Assembly (NCBI GenBank): GCA_023614405.1
Contig: CM042689.1
Span: 305,885,132 to 305,949,131 of the forward strand
Length of the DNA: 64,000 nucleotides
Direction of reading: 5' to 3'
Origin: Avena insularis
Lineage: Eukaryota; Streptophyta; Magnoliopsida; Poales; Poaceae
This document shows positions 20,654 through 33,100 of this stretch, in pieces. Both the position numbers and the translations under genes were made by a program. The notes beneath the pieces are model-generated. The model was not told the DNA's origin. It searched no databases and was given only the letters and a program-made list of their open reading frames with translations. How positions within the stretch are numbered: the first letter of the stretch is position 1; each line of letters begins with the position of its first letter.

Positions 20654-20668
20654 GTAGCCCCCGAGTGT
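20654..20668 (-). other. Polypurine tract of the Gypsy element
   Basis: The minus strand reads CACTCGGGGGCTAC immediately before the LTR start TGACATGG. This is the standard position and composition. Confidence 0.8.
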
Positions 20669-21718
20669 TCATTCGAATCATAGATTCGGCTGGAGACTCT
20701 TCAATCTTTTGGGTGCTATGTAGTTGAACCTGCTTTCCAAGGAGAAATGTTGAGTTCATAGGGATTGTCGATGCGTGTGCCTGACTCACCTGACGGATCT
20801 GGGCCAGTTAACTGTCATAGGACAAAACAATACGATCTTCATCAAACTCGAGTCTCCGGACTCAAATTCGGAACGATTGCTGGTGTGATTTGACCCGGGC
20901 CGTTGTGGTCTTACATGAGTCGAATCCTAGTGATTTTCAAGTGATGTACCCAACGCGTCCGTCAGGATTTTCATCGTGCCTGTTGACACGGAAATTTACT
21001 GGCAGAGCGTAGTCAGGTGCATTACCAGGCCCATCAGATGATATCTGTAGGGCTTATCTTTGCGTCGCAGACACAACATCCGAAGTTTTATCACCACAGA
21101 GGTGTTTTGGGTGGCCAAAGAGACTGCTTCTCACTTAGCGTTGGTTTGGGCAAAGTTGCCAAAAAGATTTTTGTCGTATTTAATCCGAAGGATCGCATTC
21201 GAAGAATTCATAGGGTGCGCGGCCGGCGCTCCCTATGGGAGTAGCCCCCGAGTGTCTGTTCGAGTCGTAGACTCGAGCAGAGACTTTAGTTCAGCTATTT
21301 TCAGCATAGGTCCGAAGGACACAATTTTTGCGGTAGCAGAGATGATGCGACGAGACGATCGTGGGTCCCACCGCCTGACTTGTAGTTGACTAGTCACACG
21401 TAGACGTGGCCAAAATTACGGCGTCTCCTAGGTTTCCATGCATAGTGTACGGCGTGCTTGCGACGGTTCGGTGTAGTGCTGACACGTGTATGGTTAGATA
21501 TGAGGTGTGCGCTAGGGCTTCTGAATCAACGGCTTGTGTGCGTCGTCTTCTTTCTTTTATACCGTAGGTAAATAGTGTTTTTCTTTTACCCTTCGCCATT
21601 TGCTCATCTCCATTGCCTCCATTTTCACGAGCTTCGCTGCCCTTCGTTGCGCTCTGGGCATTCTTCACACTTTCCCTCTTCATTCTTGCACTCGCACCGC
21701 CGCCATTGTCGCTGCAAG
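20669..21718. other. Gypsy internal region between 3' LTR and antisense ORF
   Basis: No convincing coding sequence. GTAGCCCCCGAGTGT-like words recur (about 20654 and 21240). Because the facing ORF is plus-strand, this stretch would hold its promoter and leader; a TTTTATACCG motif lies near 21555, about 165 bases before the ORF. Confidence 0.45.
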
Positions 21719-23126
21719 ATAGGCAAGCCAAAGAAGACCGTTGCTGGAGCTGGTTCGAGTGCCGCCAGCGGCGGTAAGAAGGTCGCCGCTACGGCCCGTG
21801 CCACGGACGACGGGTGGAAGCGCACGGACATGCGCGATGGGGATCTGCGCAAGCTGCTCGATGCTGGGTTGATCCCCCATAACAAGGAGGACGCCATCCT
21901 CCTCGGCGAGGAGGTAATCCCACGCCCACCCGAAGGGTTTTGGGTGATGTTCTATGCCTTTGTCCTTCGTGGTCTCTCTCTTCCTGTCCACGATTTCCTT
22001 CGTGGACTCCTCTTTTTTTACAGGATTTAGTTGCATCACCTGTCTCCCAATTCTCTTCTTCATATCTCTTGTTTCATCACTCTTTGCGAGTGTTGGCTCG
22101 GTATCGAGCCGCACTTTGGCCTCTTCCGAAAGCTCTATTCCGTGAAGAGGTAGTCCGGCACCGGCGGTGTTTATCCGCTCGGCGGCTACATCATCTCCAT
22201 TCGTTCTTCCATCCTTTTCTTTTCCTTTTTCATGTGCGAGTCCGTCCAGTAATGGCGGAAGAAGTGGTTATATATCCGCGACGCCAAATTGGATGGACAA
22301 GATTATGGTCTCGCCCCTTTCGACTCTACTCAGAAAATCGTCCCGAAGAGGTCATGGAAGAACCATGTCTTGGAGGGTGAAACGGCGGAGGCGGAGGAGC
22401 TCTACCATCGCGTGGAGGCACTTCAGCTGGTGGTCGACAAGGAGGTCAACGGTGTCAATATTATTCGCACCTTCCTAAAGCGTCAGGTGCAACCACTCCA
22501 AGCGAGGGCGCATCCGATGTTTCTGTATGCTGGCCGCAGCGACCCAACGAGGGTCTCACCTAAGGAGCTGTCTTCAGGTGACCTTGATAGAGCTCTTCGG
22601 CCCCTGCTGAAGTTCAAGGCCGATGAGGACCTCTCGGGGAAGTCCTTGACCCCCCCCATTCAGGGCTAAAAATGCAGTTCCGCAGGTGGAAAACTTGTAG
22701 CTTGTGTGTTGCTCTTCTTCGAGTACTTTACTTCTTGTTAATGTCTCTAATCTTGTTCTCTTCTATCTTTTGTTTGCAGAACCTCAAGGTGGCTAGGATG
22801 ATGCCTCCGCTGCCTGAGAAATTTTCGGTTGCGCCGGATAACAAAGTTGTGGATTCTGAGTCCGAGCTTCCCCCGACGCAAGCTCCTACCACGAAAGCCC
22901 TCGAGCCGAGCGAAGGGCGGACCCAAAAGCGCTCCCGGAGCGAATCTTCGGATGGGTCTACCCCACCAACTCCAAGGGGTCCGTCGTTCCTTGAGCAGCA
23001 TGGTGAGGACGAATGCGCGTCATCTGCGCCTTATCCTGTCGTGCCCCTTCGGGCGGTGGCTCCGCAGCCGCCTGCCAAGAAGAAGAAGAAGACAGCTCAT
23101 GTCTTCAATTTGTCGGACATTGAGTC

Positions 23127-23206
23127 GTAAGTCATTCTTCCTGAGACATATTTATATGTTCGTCTGCGTAGTATTAGCTTGTTGCTGATCTGATGGTTGC
23201 TTGCAG
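23127..23206 (+). other. Intron in the antisense ORF
   Basis: Donor GTAAGT and acceptor TTGCAG. Removal converts an in-frame TAA into the reading S-D-I-E-S-N-H-S-E, so the stop at the exon edge is a splice site and not a mutation. Confidence 0.75.
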
Positions 23207-23393
23207 CAATCATTCGGAGGATTCCCTTGGCGGGGACACTCAAGAAGTTATGGCGGAATCAAAGCCGACGGCTTCTATCCCCCAGGTGGTGGCCAACTCC
23301 AAGGACGATGACCCGAACCCCATTAGGCGGGAGACGAGGGCGGTCGTAACTCGGAAGGAAACATGCAAACCTTTGGAGTCCACACCTGAACAC

Positions 23394-23522
23394 GTAAGTG
23401 TTTCCTTTTTTACTCCATGGAGGAAGCCCTCGAGTCCTTTTTCTCTGTCCTGTTGGCCTTTCGCTTTGCGGGGGGAACCCCCGAGCCCTTTATTCATAGT
23501 CTTTGTTTTGTTTCTTCTTTAG
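23394..23522 (+). other. Intron in the antisense ORF
   Basis: Donor GTAAGTG after ...CCTGAACAC and acceptor CTTTAG. Splicing gives T-P-E-H-I-F-V-H-N-T-D-L-L. Confidence 0.75.
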
Positions 23523-23595
23523 ATATTTGTGCACAACACCGACCTCCTCATCCAGCAGCATCTGGCGCTGGAGGGTCAGCTGAAGCAGCTCCAAG

Positions 23596-23668
23596 GTGTG
23601 TAGCTGTTTTTTGTCCGAGTTCGCCAAGTGTGTTGCTTGTGTTCACCCAAAACTTCTTCGTGTTGTAG
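23596..23668 (+). other. Intron in the antisense ORF
   Basis: Donor GTGTGT and acceptor TTGTAG. Splicing gives L-K-Q-L-Q-D-D-N-N-A-A-L and carries the coiled coil through the junction. Confidence 0.7.
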
Positions 23669-23872
23669 ATGACAATAATGCTGCACTCCGAAGGCTGAAT
23701 GCTCTCGAAAAGAGCCTCGGACAAGCGGATAAGAAGGCCACGGATGCTACAGAGGCCAAGGAGCGCCTGCAGAAGGAGGCCGAGGATCGCGAGCGGCAGC
23801 TCGCGGCCGTTGCGGCCACACAGGAGAAGGAGATGGCCGATAAGCTCATGGCTGCTGCCAAGGCTATTTCTG

Positions 23873-23961
23873 GTAAGTTAATCTTGTACCCTTTGGGTCT
23901 TCTGTTTTTTGACTGCGTTTTATCCTTCCTCATTCGAGTGTTCTTGTCTTTGTCTTGTTAG
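23873..23961 (+). other. Intron in the antisense ORF
   Basis: Donor GTAAGT and acceptor TTGTTAG. Splicing gives A-I-S-D-A-S-G-I-T-F. Confidence 0.75.
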
Positions 23962-24577
23962 ATGCTTCTGGCATCACGTTTGATCATGGTGCGCTGGAGC
24001 ACGGAGATGCTTTGGCTGATGCTACTACTATGATCTAGGATCGCTGCGCCACTGTCGCTGGCTCTTTGGAAAAAGCCAAGAAAGTGCTCACGCGCTTCTA
24101 CAAGGAGGTCATCCCTAAGGGCGTTGCCATTGATGACGTCGACGCCCTTGCGGATGCTTTGTCAGAGGAAGCTCCGACGGAGTACAAGCGCAAGCAAAAG
24201 GGCATTGGCGCTTCCATGGGGATGGCCATGGAGATGGCATCTGGAGCCGATCTGGACCTGCCTCAGGTCATGTCTAGGATGCCGACGACTGCAGATGGAT
24301 CTGAGGTAGCTTTCGCCCTCTTTGCTTCTCGTTGTAAGCATTATGGGCCTAAGCTTATCGATCTCCTGGCTGATTATGTGGTGAAGCAGCAGCATGAGGC
24401 CAAGGGCAGGCAATCTAGCTCCGAGACTGCTCCGGATGCGGGTGCTTAGGCCTTTGTAATCTTGCGGATGAACAAGTTCCTCTTAGCCACGAGGTGGCTT
24501 TATTTATGTATATAAGTCTATCTTTGAGGTGCTGCCAAAAGTACTTGTGATGTTTATACTTGCTTATTTGCCTTTAG

Positions 24578-25382
24578 GGTCCTTCGGGTGATGATCCAGG
24601 TGTCACTCCGACTGTACCTAAGCCACGACCATCTTTTGATGATGCGTCGCAATTGACCTTTCTACGTGATCGCGTCCGGAGCCTAGAAAAGGATATACTT
24701 AGCATTCAAGGCCACGCGGATGTGTGGAAGTCCAAGACTGAGCAAGCCACTACCATGGAGGAGTTCTTGCTTGGAGAATTGCGACAGATGGGTGAGAAAC
24801 TTCAATGTGAGTCTTCGTGAACCGATGTTCTTTCGGGTGCACCTTATTTGTATGCTGACTCATTCCCTGCTTTTTGCATATGTGAATCTCATTCCGAGGG
24901 AAGAGAAGAAGCGCGTCGCAATTCAGATAAATTGCTTGACGCAAAAAGACCTGGAAGCTAGTGGCTTATTTTGGATGGATCGTGATCGAGCCATCGTCCT
25001 TGCGATGATGCAAGATCGTGTGAACCAGGTTCTTCGGGTGCTGAGGCAGGCTAGGTCATCGCTGGCGTCCATTTGGCATGTCATGTTCCCTTTGGATGCT
25101 ACGCCTTCCACCCTTTTGGGTCTTCTTGGCAAATTTCGTAACGTAGGCCATGTCAAGGAGTTGGTGCGTCATCAGCTGATTGCAGGGGTCAAGGCTGCCT
25201 TGTCTCTTGTTCGATTGCATTGTCGTGATGTTAATCTTGTAGAGGTGGCGACTGGGCTGCCCCTTTGACCAGATGGAAGTTTATGGGACATGCGTCCTCA
25301 TTACGCAGCTGTGGCACTGCACGCCGAAGAGATTGTAGATTTGTTCGAGCAGCGGGCGAATGTAATGCTCCAGAACAATTAG
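24578..25382 (+). pseudogene. Second antisense coding segment of the Gypsy element (coiled-coil)
   Basis: The plus-strand frame reads PKPRPSFDDASQLTFLRDRV with RSLEKDILSIQ and helical EEFLLGELRQM. After an intron-like gap (donor GTGAGT near 24808) comes QKDLEASGLFWMDRDRAIVL, then MLFPLD-like and LLGLLGKFRNVGHVKELVRH. A TGA at 25266-25268 and a small frame shift separate it from RPHYAAVALHAEEIVDLFEQ and a terminal stop at 25380-25382. It may be a separate ORF or the last exons of the upstream antisense gene. It ends about 335 bases from the convergent pol stop at 25717. No function can be assigned. Confidence 0.6.
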
Positions 25383-25716
25383 GTCCTGTAGAGAAAAACG
25401 AGATGATGTAAAATTTGTATGTATTCGAGTGGGCTTGTAATGCCCTTTGTAAATTTTTATATGTATTGGCACATGGTGCCTTGTAATGTGCATGTCCCTT
25501 TCGTTAGCCTGACGTGGTCAGCTACTCGGGTTGTATGCGTTGTTTGTAGTCGACGAAGTCGAGAGGTGAGGCGTAGCCCCCGAGCATATTTAGCAAGAAT
25601 ATGTAAGGAAAAAGATATTTGGGCCAAGGAACTTAGCTTTTATTCATAGCAACGAGGAGGTACATTGTTCGGCTGAGTAGCCTTGGTTGAATAGCCTTAT
25701 TGAAAGTAAAGGGTAA
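25383..25716. other. Convergent intergenic space between antisense ORF and pol
   Basis: Non-coding on both strands; it separates the ends of the two opposed transcription units of the Gypsy element. Confidence 0.5.
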
Positions 25717-28700
25717 CTAGGGGTAGAAGCATCGTAGTTGTGCGACGTTCCAGGGGTTGGAGTATTCGACTCCTGATGCGACGTCCATGAGGCGGTAGGC
25801 GCCACCTAGGATGACTTCGGTGATGATGTAGGGTCCTTCCTAGGGTGACTCGAGCTTCTTGTGCCTTTCTTGTTTGAGTCGCAGGACGAGGTCTCCTTTG
25901 ACGAAGGACCTTGGGCGCAGCAGGTGGCTGTGGTAGTTGCAGAGGCTCTATGATAGACCGCCGAGCGAGCTATGGCGATGTCGCGTGCCTCGTCGAGTGT
26001 GTCGACGACGTCTTCAAGTGTTGCCGATGATTCGGCTTCGCTGTAAGAGAACGACCCATGGGGCCTTGTGGCGTACATCGGCATGTAGCACGGCTTCGGC
26101 TCTGTGCACCATGAAGAAGGGCATGTAGTTGGCTGAGCTGTTTGGAGTTGTGCGCAGGCTCCAAAGGACCGAAGGTAACTCATATGCCCAAGCTCACGCA
26201 ATCCTTTCGAGTGGGCATAGCAGGCGCTTCTTGATGCCGTTGGCCTTTTCGACCTGTCCGTTGGTCTGTGGGTGCACCACAGAGGCGTATGATATGTTGA
26301 TGTCGAGGTTCCCATAAAAGGCTCGAAATACCTTCGAGATGAAGTTCGAGCCATTGTCCATTATAATGCTATGAGGCACTCCGAACCTGTAGGCTATGGA
26401 TTTAAAAAACTTGACAGCAGTTTTGCCGCTTTGGTTAGTGACGGGCATGGCCTCGATCCACTTGGTGAACTTGTCGACTGCGACCAGGAGGAAGACGTGG
26501 CCTCCTGGTGAGGACTTTGGCAGTTTGCCGATCATGTCGAGGCCCCATTGGGCGAAAGGCTAGGACAGCGGTATGGGCCTCAACTCGGATCCTGGCGTGT
26601 GTGGCTTGTCCGCGTATCTCTGACAGACGTTGCACCTCTGGAAGATGTCCTTGGCATCGTTGATGGCGGTTGGCCAGTAGAACCCAGCTCGTAGAGCTTT
26701 GGAGACTAGGGCGAGGCTGCCTGCATGATGGCCGCATATACCCTCATGGATGTCTTGTAGGATGCTTTTGCCATCACCGATGGTGACACACAGTTGGAGC
26801 ATACCCGAAATGATGCGCTTGTATAACTCGCCATTGATTATGGCGAAGGCTTTTGACTGGCGAGATATGCGTCGGGCATCTGTTCGGTCATTGGGCAGTT
26901 CCTTGTTTATCAGGTAGCGAAGGTACGGATGCGTTCATGTCTCTTCAACCGCCATGACCTGCATCAGGCCGACCAGCTCGGCCTCGGTGTTGAGCTTTTC
27001 GGGTCCTTCCTGTACTTCGGGTAGCGCATCCCCGAGTGTTCTACTTCTTCGGCTGAGCCCTTTGGGAATTTCGTCTTGATAGAGGGTACACAGATTTGTT
27101 CGAGGAACACTCCTGGTGGCACCCACACGTAGTTGGAGCCAACATTGGCGAGCCTGTCAGCTTCTTCGTTGATTTCCCTGCCGACGTGTTGAAGCTTGCA
27201 GCCGTCAAAGTCTCCCTCGAGTGAGTTGTAGATCACGCGGTACGCGATCATGTTGGCGCTGTTAGCGTCGCACTCGTTCATCGTCTGCTGGACGACAAGG
27301 TTCGAATCACCGTAGATGACGAGGCGTGTTGCGCTACAAATATTGGCCATCCTCATGCCATGGATGAGGGCCTCGTATTCGGCCTCGTTGTTGGAGGCAA
27401 GAAATTTCATCCGAAAGACGTACTTCATCTTATCGCCTTGAGGGGATGTCAGTATGACACCGGCCCCTGCTCCAGCCTCACGCTTGGAGCCGTCGAAGTG
27501 CATTGTACAGGACTGCGACATGTCCGGAGTATCCGGCAGATGGAGCTCCATCCAGTGGACGAGGAACTCGGGGAGGACCTGAGACTTGATGGCGGTGCGC
27601 CGCTCGTAGATTATATCCAGAGGGGATAGTTCGATGCCCCACAAGGCTACACGCCGCGTGGCTTCAGGGTTGTTCAGGATGTTCGATAGCGGGGTGTCGT
27701 TGACGACCATGATCTGATGCTCCTGGAAGTAGTGGCTCAGCCGACGAGCCATCATGAATACTCCGTAGGCGAGCTTCTGGTAGTGAGGGTACATCTACTT
27801 GGGCGTTGGACCCCGTGGTAGTTAGTACCTCGTTGAGGTAGTAGATTGGGCGTTGGACCCCGTGGGTCTTGCCATCTTCGGGTCGCTCGACCACGAGTAC
27901 GGTGCTTACCACCTGATGTGTAGCTATGATGTATAGCAGCAGGGGTTCCCATTCCTTCGGCGTGACCAGGATAGGCGAGGTGGAGAGCAATCGCTTAAGG
28001 TCCTCGAATGCGTCGTCTACTTCGGGTGTCCACTCGAACTTGTCCGCCTTCCATAGCAGCTAATAAAAAGGTAGGGCCTTCTCGCCCATGCGGCTGATGA
28101 ATCTTCTCAGCGTCGCGATCTGCCCAGCTAGCTGTTGGACGCCTTTGAGGTTCTTCGGCTTCTCCATGGCCAATATGGCCCTGATTTTCTCCGGATTAGC
28201 CTCGATCCCTTGTTGGGAGATGAAGTAGCCGAGTAACTGGCCAGATAGGACGCCGAAGGTGCACTTTTCTGGGTTTAGCTTGATCTTGTAGTGATCAAGG
28301 TTATCAAACGTCTCGCGGAGATCGTCGATCAGCGTTTTGGCCTTCCTGGTCTTGATTACTATGTCGTCGACATAGACTTGGATGTTATGACCGATCTGGC
28401 TTTTCAGGCACGCCCGCATGCACCTATGGTACATGGCACCTGCATTCTTCAGCTCGAAGGGCATGGTGTTGTAGGAGAACACTCCGAACGGCGTGATGAA
28501 CGCCGTTTTCTCCCGATTCAACCGAATCTGGTTGTAGCCTGAGTAGGCATCAAGGAAGGAGAGTTTCTCGCATCCTGCAGTCGAATCGATGATTTGATCG
28601 ATCCACGGTAGAGGTAAGTGGTCCTTGGGACAATACTTGTTGAGCGATGTGAAGTCCACGCACATCCGCAGGATATCTGTGTCTTTTTTGGGGACCAGCA

Positions 28701-29570
28701 TGGTGTTGGCCAGCCATTCGCTATCCTTGATTTCCCTGATGAAGTTGGCATCGAGCAGTCTGTTGAATTCGATTCCAACGGCTTCGGCTCTTGGTTCGGA
28801 CAGTCATCGGATCGACTGCTTGACTGGCTTCGCATCTGGAAACACATTGAGTGCATGCTCGGCAAATTCCCTGGGAACTCCCGGCATGTCTGCGGGACAC
28901 CAGGCGAAACTTTCCCAGCACTCACGAAGGAATTCAATGAGCGCGCTTTCCTATGCGAGACTGAGGTCATTGGCGATCAACGCCTCTTGGAGGCGTCTAT
29001 TGGGTGGACCTGCACCTTCTTCGTGTTGACCGTGGAGTCGAACGACATATCAGGTGCGTTTTGTCTGGCGACTGGGGGTGCCCCGTTGTCTGTCACCTCT
29101 CTTAGCCTCGTGAGCTCCTCTCACATGCCGAACGACTAGGAGATTCTGTTGAAGTCTTTATCGGAGTGATTGGACCGGGTGAAGCTTCCCTAGACGGTGA
29201 TGACGCCTCTAGGTCCTGGCATCTTTAGTAGCAGGTACGTGTAGTGCATTACTGCCAAGAATCGTGTGAATGCCATGCGCCTGAGGATGACGTGGTACTG
29301 TGATGGCCAATCCACCACTTTGAACTCTAGACGCTCGCGCCTAAATTTTTCGGGCAGGCCGAAGATGACGTCGAGCCATATCTTTCCCAGGGGGTATATG
29401 CCCTTCCCTGGGACTATGCCGTGGAACATCATATCTGATTGCTCTAGGCTGCACAGCGGGATCCGCATCGCTGCAAGTGTGCCAGCGAACATCAGATTGA
29501 TACCGCTGCCATCTTCCATGAAGACGCGACTCATCTCAAACCCCCCGATCCGCGCCTCAAGCACCAGGGC
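25717..29570 (-). pseudogene. Gypsy pol: protease, reverse transcriptase, RNase H, integrase
   Basis: In minus-strand order the first domain is protease (29564-29190; GGFEMSRVFMEDGSGINL). RT follows (28701-28060) with MLVPKKDTDILRMCVDF, FLDAYSGYNQI and catalytic YVDD at 28363-28374. RNase H (about 27510-27110) has HFDGSKREAG, NNEAEYEAL and YGDSNLV. Integrase (26802-26190) has the HHCC knuckle (CGHHA...RCNVCQRY) and core residues in GLDMIGKLP, IIMDNGSNF and NGQVEKANG. The C-terminal GPYIITEVILGGAYRL tail ends at the stop 25717-25719. In-frame stops include one before PFAQWGLDM, in place of Trp, and one at the RT-RNase H junction near 28065. Frame changes divide the polyprotein. Confidence 0.92.
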
Positions 29571-30195
29571 AGCATGACTTGGGCGAGGGATCTATCATGG
29601 GTGATCCGAACGATCGAACGTATGCAGGACTTTGAGCCGTTGAGGTACTCAGGTATGGCTGGTAGAGAGATCACGACCAGGCTGAGTTGGCGGGTGATCT
29701 TCTTCTACACCCTGTTGGTTGGACGTCCCTTCTGGATCATCAGAGCCCCCTTTGGTGGTGGTTCCTACACCGTTATTTGGCGCTGGTGCGACCGGTGGCT
29801 GCGATGGTCCGACGGGTGGTGGTGGAGGAGCTCGTAGTATGTCGCTGCGCGGTGCAAGCCGAATCTGTGGTTCACGGTCTAGCGCCGCATTTGGGTGAAA
29901 CCCTCGCTGAGCTTCTGGAACTCGTGGTAGTCCTTGAGCATGTGGCTGACCTTCTTCTTACCATTTTGTTTGTCGATGTAGAAGTGGATGGTACAGGGAC
30001 CAGGCAACTTGTCGTATGCCTAAGGCTCGTCATCGCGGATACGACGTTTCCACGTTTGCATGGGTCGCCCGCCATCGTGGTAGTTGCCTCCTCGATATCC
30101 GCTGCTACGGTTGCCATCATTGCATCGATTGGCGTATCCAGCCGCGACCATGTCGACTCCGTCACGATAATCGAAGACGAGCGATCTTCTCTTGC
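29571..30195 (-). pseudogene. Gypsy gag, C-terminal part and proline-rich linker
   Basis: The minus strand reads RRSLVFDYRDGVDM, an Arg/Gly/Asn-rich basic tail (CNDGNRSSGYRGGNYHDGG), then a Pro-rich linker (APPPPPVGPSQPP) into the protease. It joins in frame to 36196 when the solo LTR is removed. Stops and a frameshift occur near 29990-29870. Confidence 0.75.
30191..30195 (+). repeat. Target-site duplication CTTGC (left)
   Basis: Identical CTTGC at 36191-36195. The pair brackets the 6-kb solo LTR exactly. Confidence 0.95.
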
Positions 30196-33100
30196 TGTAA
30201 CATCCCAATTTCAGCAACCCTGATTAAATGTCCAAAAGTAAAAAATCAGGGGGAACAAAAACTTTTTCTTGCATTGTGTGCTGACTTGTTTGCTTGCGCT
30301 CAAGCAACTGTTTGTGTATTAGTTGTGTACTCATCTCAACACTAGCTTACAAAAAATATTTTACAAAAGAGATGTCTTGGCTCATATTCCATATTCTTAA
30401 ATGTTCTGGCATTTCAAAAACCTGAGTCAAGATGACTTTGACACAACCAAATACTTTACTAGTTTCTATTGCCAAAACTATGGAGACATATATATACTCT
30501 CCTTATGTTTTCAAGGCAGAACCTTCAACTACTCTTATCCCTAGGTTTTTCCAAAACCTTATTAAAACCTTTTCATCTCAATCTTGGTAGAGATACCAAG
30601 ATGGTAATTATCTTACTTAAAATCCAAACCCCTTTCAAAATACCCCTACTTACCTCAAGCTAGGCTTGATGGTAACCCTAGTAGTAGTTAGATAAGTAGA
30701 AAGATGAATTGCCTTGATTTGTTGTCTGATGAATTGCCTTGATTTGTTGATTGCCTTGTATGCTTAGGAACTAGAGTGAGCTAATCTAGTAGCTCATCCC
30801 TTAGGACCCAATCCTTGCTTGGGATCATCAAGCCCTATCAAGCACCCAAGTATGGATCTATCCTAAGCCACTCAAGTGATCATCTCATCTCATGCTTATC
30901 TCAATCCAGGGATAATCCCTCTTGATGGTTTCTAACCTAGTGGAGACCCAATCCAAGTTTGGATCCCCTCTCTTCAATATATGCCTCAACATAAACCACT
31001 TGAGGGAAGGGTAATCCTTTGCCACACTCTCAATTGTTTCCCTCTTGAACTCTAGTCAAAATCACCAAATCTGCCAAAATGGCTGTCTGGATTTCTTATC
31101 TGGATACCATTTTTGGAGCTCTACCTTTTCCAACCCATGTGCCTTCTTGAGAATACACTTGAACCATCCTGTAGTACATCATTATTACACCAAGGCACAC
31201 TCTTGCTCTTGGCTAATCCCTTCTTTTCCCAACTCATCCATGATGGTTTTGTAGTCAAGATAATAATCTTTTCTGCAATTCTTATCATCTTGCCTACTTT
31301 GGCAGAAGCTCACATCTATATGCTGCCTTCCCTTGACCAAATTCTTGCTTGGTTATGACCTACTAATCATAGCCTATCAACTCCCCACTTCACTTGTTTC
31401 CATTGGAGATCTGTGCTTCTTAAACCCACATGGTTTAGGAGGCTACCTGATGTATCTGCTATGCCAGCCTTATTTTCAACAAAGTTTGCCATCTCCCCTA
31501 CACCACCTCAAATGCAACCAAGCCAAACTCTTTATTCCATGATCATCCATATGACTTGGTCTATCCATCCATATACCCCTTGTACCAAGGTGCGCTCTGA
31601 GCTCCCAAATCCAACCCTGTTTATGTGGCATCAAAATAACCAAACCCTAGATCCTCCAAAATCTAGTTTCCATCCTTTTTACCACTTTTCTTCAAAACCA
31701 AGGTTGAACTTGATGCCTACAGCAAGTTTACACCATAATAATTCTCCCAATTATCTGGACTATTAAACTATTTTATTTCTTTTATCTACCAATTTATCAA
31801 AATCCTTAGCTTTAAAGGCAAGTTTGTTTTTCTCCAAAGAACCTTGCCAACTCAAGGCACATTTGATGCCTCTACATCATATCCCATCTTCCCAACTCAA
31901 AAATAAATATTTTAGAGATTCCTTACTATTTGTTTTTGCCCTTTTTCATAAATGGCAGAAACAAGAAACAATTCCCTAAAAATACTTTTCCACCTCAATA
32001 AATCCCAATAAAATTCTCCAAGCTGTAACATGGTATGTAGGACCATATCCCATAAAAAACCAAGCCTGCCCAATGTAAAATTTCCATCTTAGTTTCCATA
32101 GTCTACTTCAGCACCTTTTGAAGAAGTGCATTTAAATGGGATTATAATCATCAGAAAAATCCCATTTAAATCATGGAGAGATTATTTGACCCCATTTAAC
32201 TACCACTACCATTTCCACACTATGTCCAATACAAGTTTATCAACTTCCTTCACACACATTCATTTGATCAACTTTGGCAAACTAGTCAAATCTTGATTCA
32301 AACCACAACCAAGCTAGCTCCAATCTTCCCCAATACTACTCTACAACATCATCACACTCTCCCTTGGTCGACCAGCATTGTAGCATGCCCCACATCCCTT
32401 GTCCCACATGATTATTTAAGAAGGAGACAAAGGCAAGGTCTTGTCTAGCCATCTCTTTGCTTATTACAACACCCACCCCCTCTCTGACCCCTAGCGCGAG
32501 CAGGTCCCTCTCTCTCACCTCTCCACCGCCCCTGAGGCCCAATCCCCAAGAAGCACCCCCTCCTGCATGATCAACATGGACATAGTCCACCCAACACCCC
32601 CCCCTTCGGTTTATAAGGCCAACAGCCACCCCAGAGCCTCACTCCTCTCTCATTTGCCCCCTTCCACTCCCACTCACCTCCCAGCACCTCCCTTTCCCTC
32701 TCCCTACTCTGCCTTGCTCGAGAGAAAGGAAGCTTGGAGCTTCGGCCTCCTCCCAAAAGTCGAGCACCCCATCTCCCCCTCGCTGCATGTCACACTCCCG
32801 AACTCCCCTCCTCCCACTGGTGCTAATGGTGATCATCTTGTGGACATGAAGGGACCACCGCAGCATCTCCGGCGAGCTCCCGAGAAAACACCAGTGGTCG
32901 TTTTCGTGCGAGCAAGGTCCCGGCAACAACCCTGTCTCGCCGCCCCTCCCTGAGGTTGCCGTCGACTGCCGCTTCTCCCTAGCCCCTCCCCAGCCCCTCC
33001 CGGCTATCGGTAAGCCTCCCCTCCGCCGTTTTCCCTCTCCGCTAGGGTTACATCTCGCCGGGCATCGTCAGAGGAAGGATACGGCCAGCCATCATCGATC

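Larger units (their letters stand above)
21719..24449 (+). pseudogene. Antisense ORF of the Gypsy element, 'putative gypsy-type transposon' (Transposase_28-like) protein with introns
   Basis: The ORF runs opposite to gag-pol. The reading opens at 21719 with ATA GGC AAG CCA, probably a mutated ATG. Exon 1 reads RGLSLPVHDFLRGLLFFY, then LHHLSPNSLLHISCF and CECWLGIEPHFGLFRKLY, the pattern of the PF04195 family seen in plant Gypsy elements. Two in-frame TAG codons here replace CAG. After an unresolved junction (about 22660-22779), GT-AG introns at 23127-23206, 23394-23522, 23596-23668 and 23873-23961 keep the frame. The later exons encode a Ser/Pro-rich region, KKKKKT, a coiled coil (LRRLNALEKSLGQADKK...) and a helical tail ending at TAG 24447-24449. 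A TGG-to-TAG stop lies near 24036. The biochemical function of the family is not known to me. Confidence 0.75.

Noticed and set aside
23127..23962. Stops in the antisense ORF as plain mutations
   Set aside because: At these places GT-AG pairs flank the stops, and their removal restores a continuous coiled-coil frame; true nonsense codons are elsewhere (near 22029, 22149, 24036).
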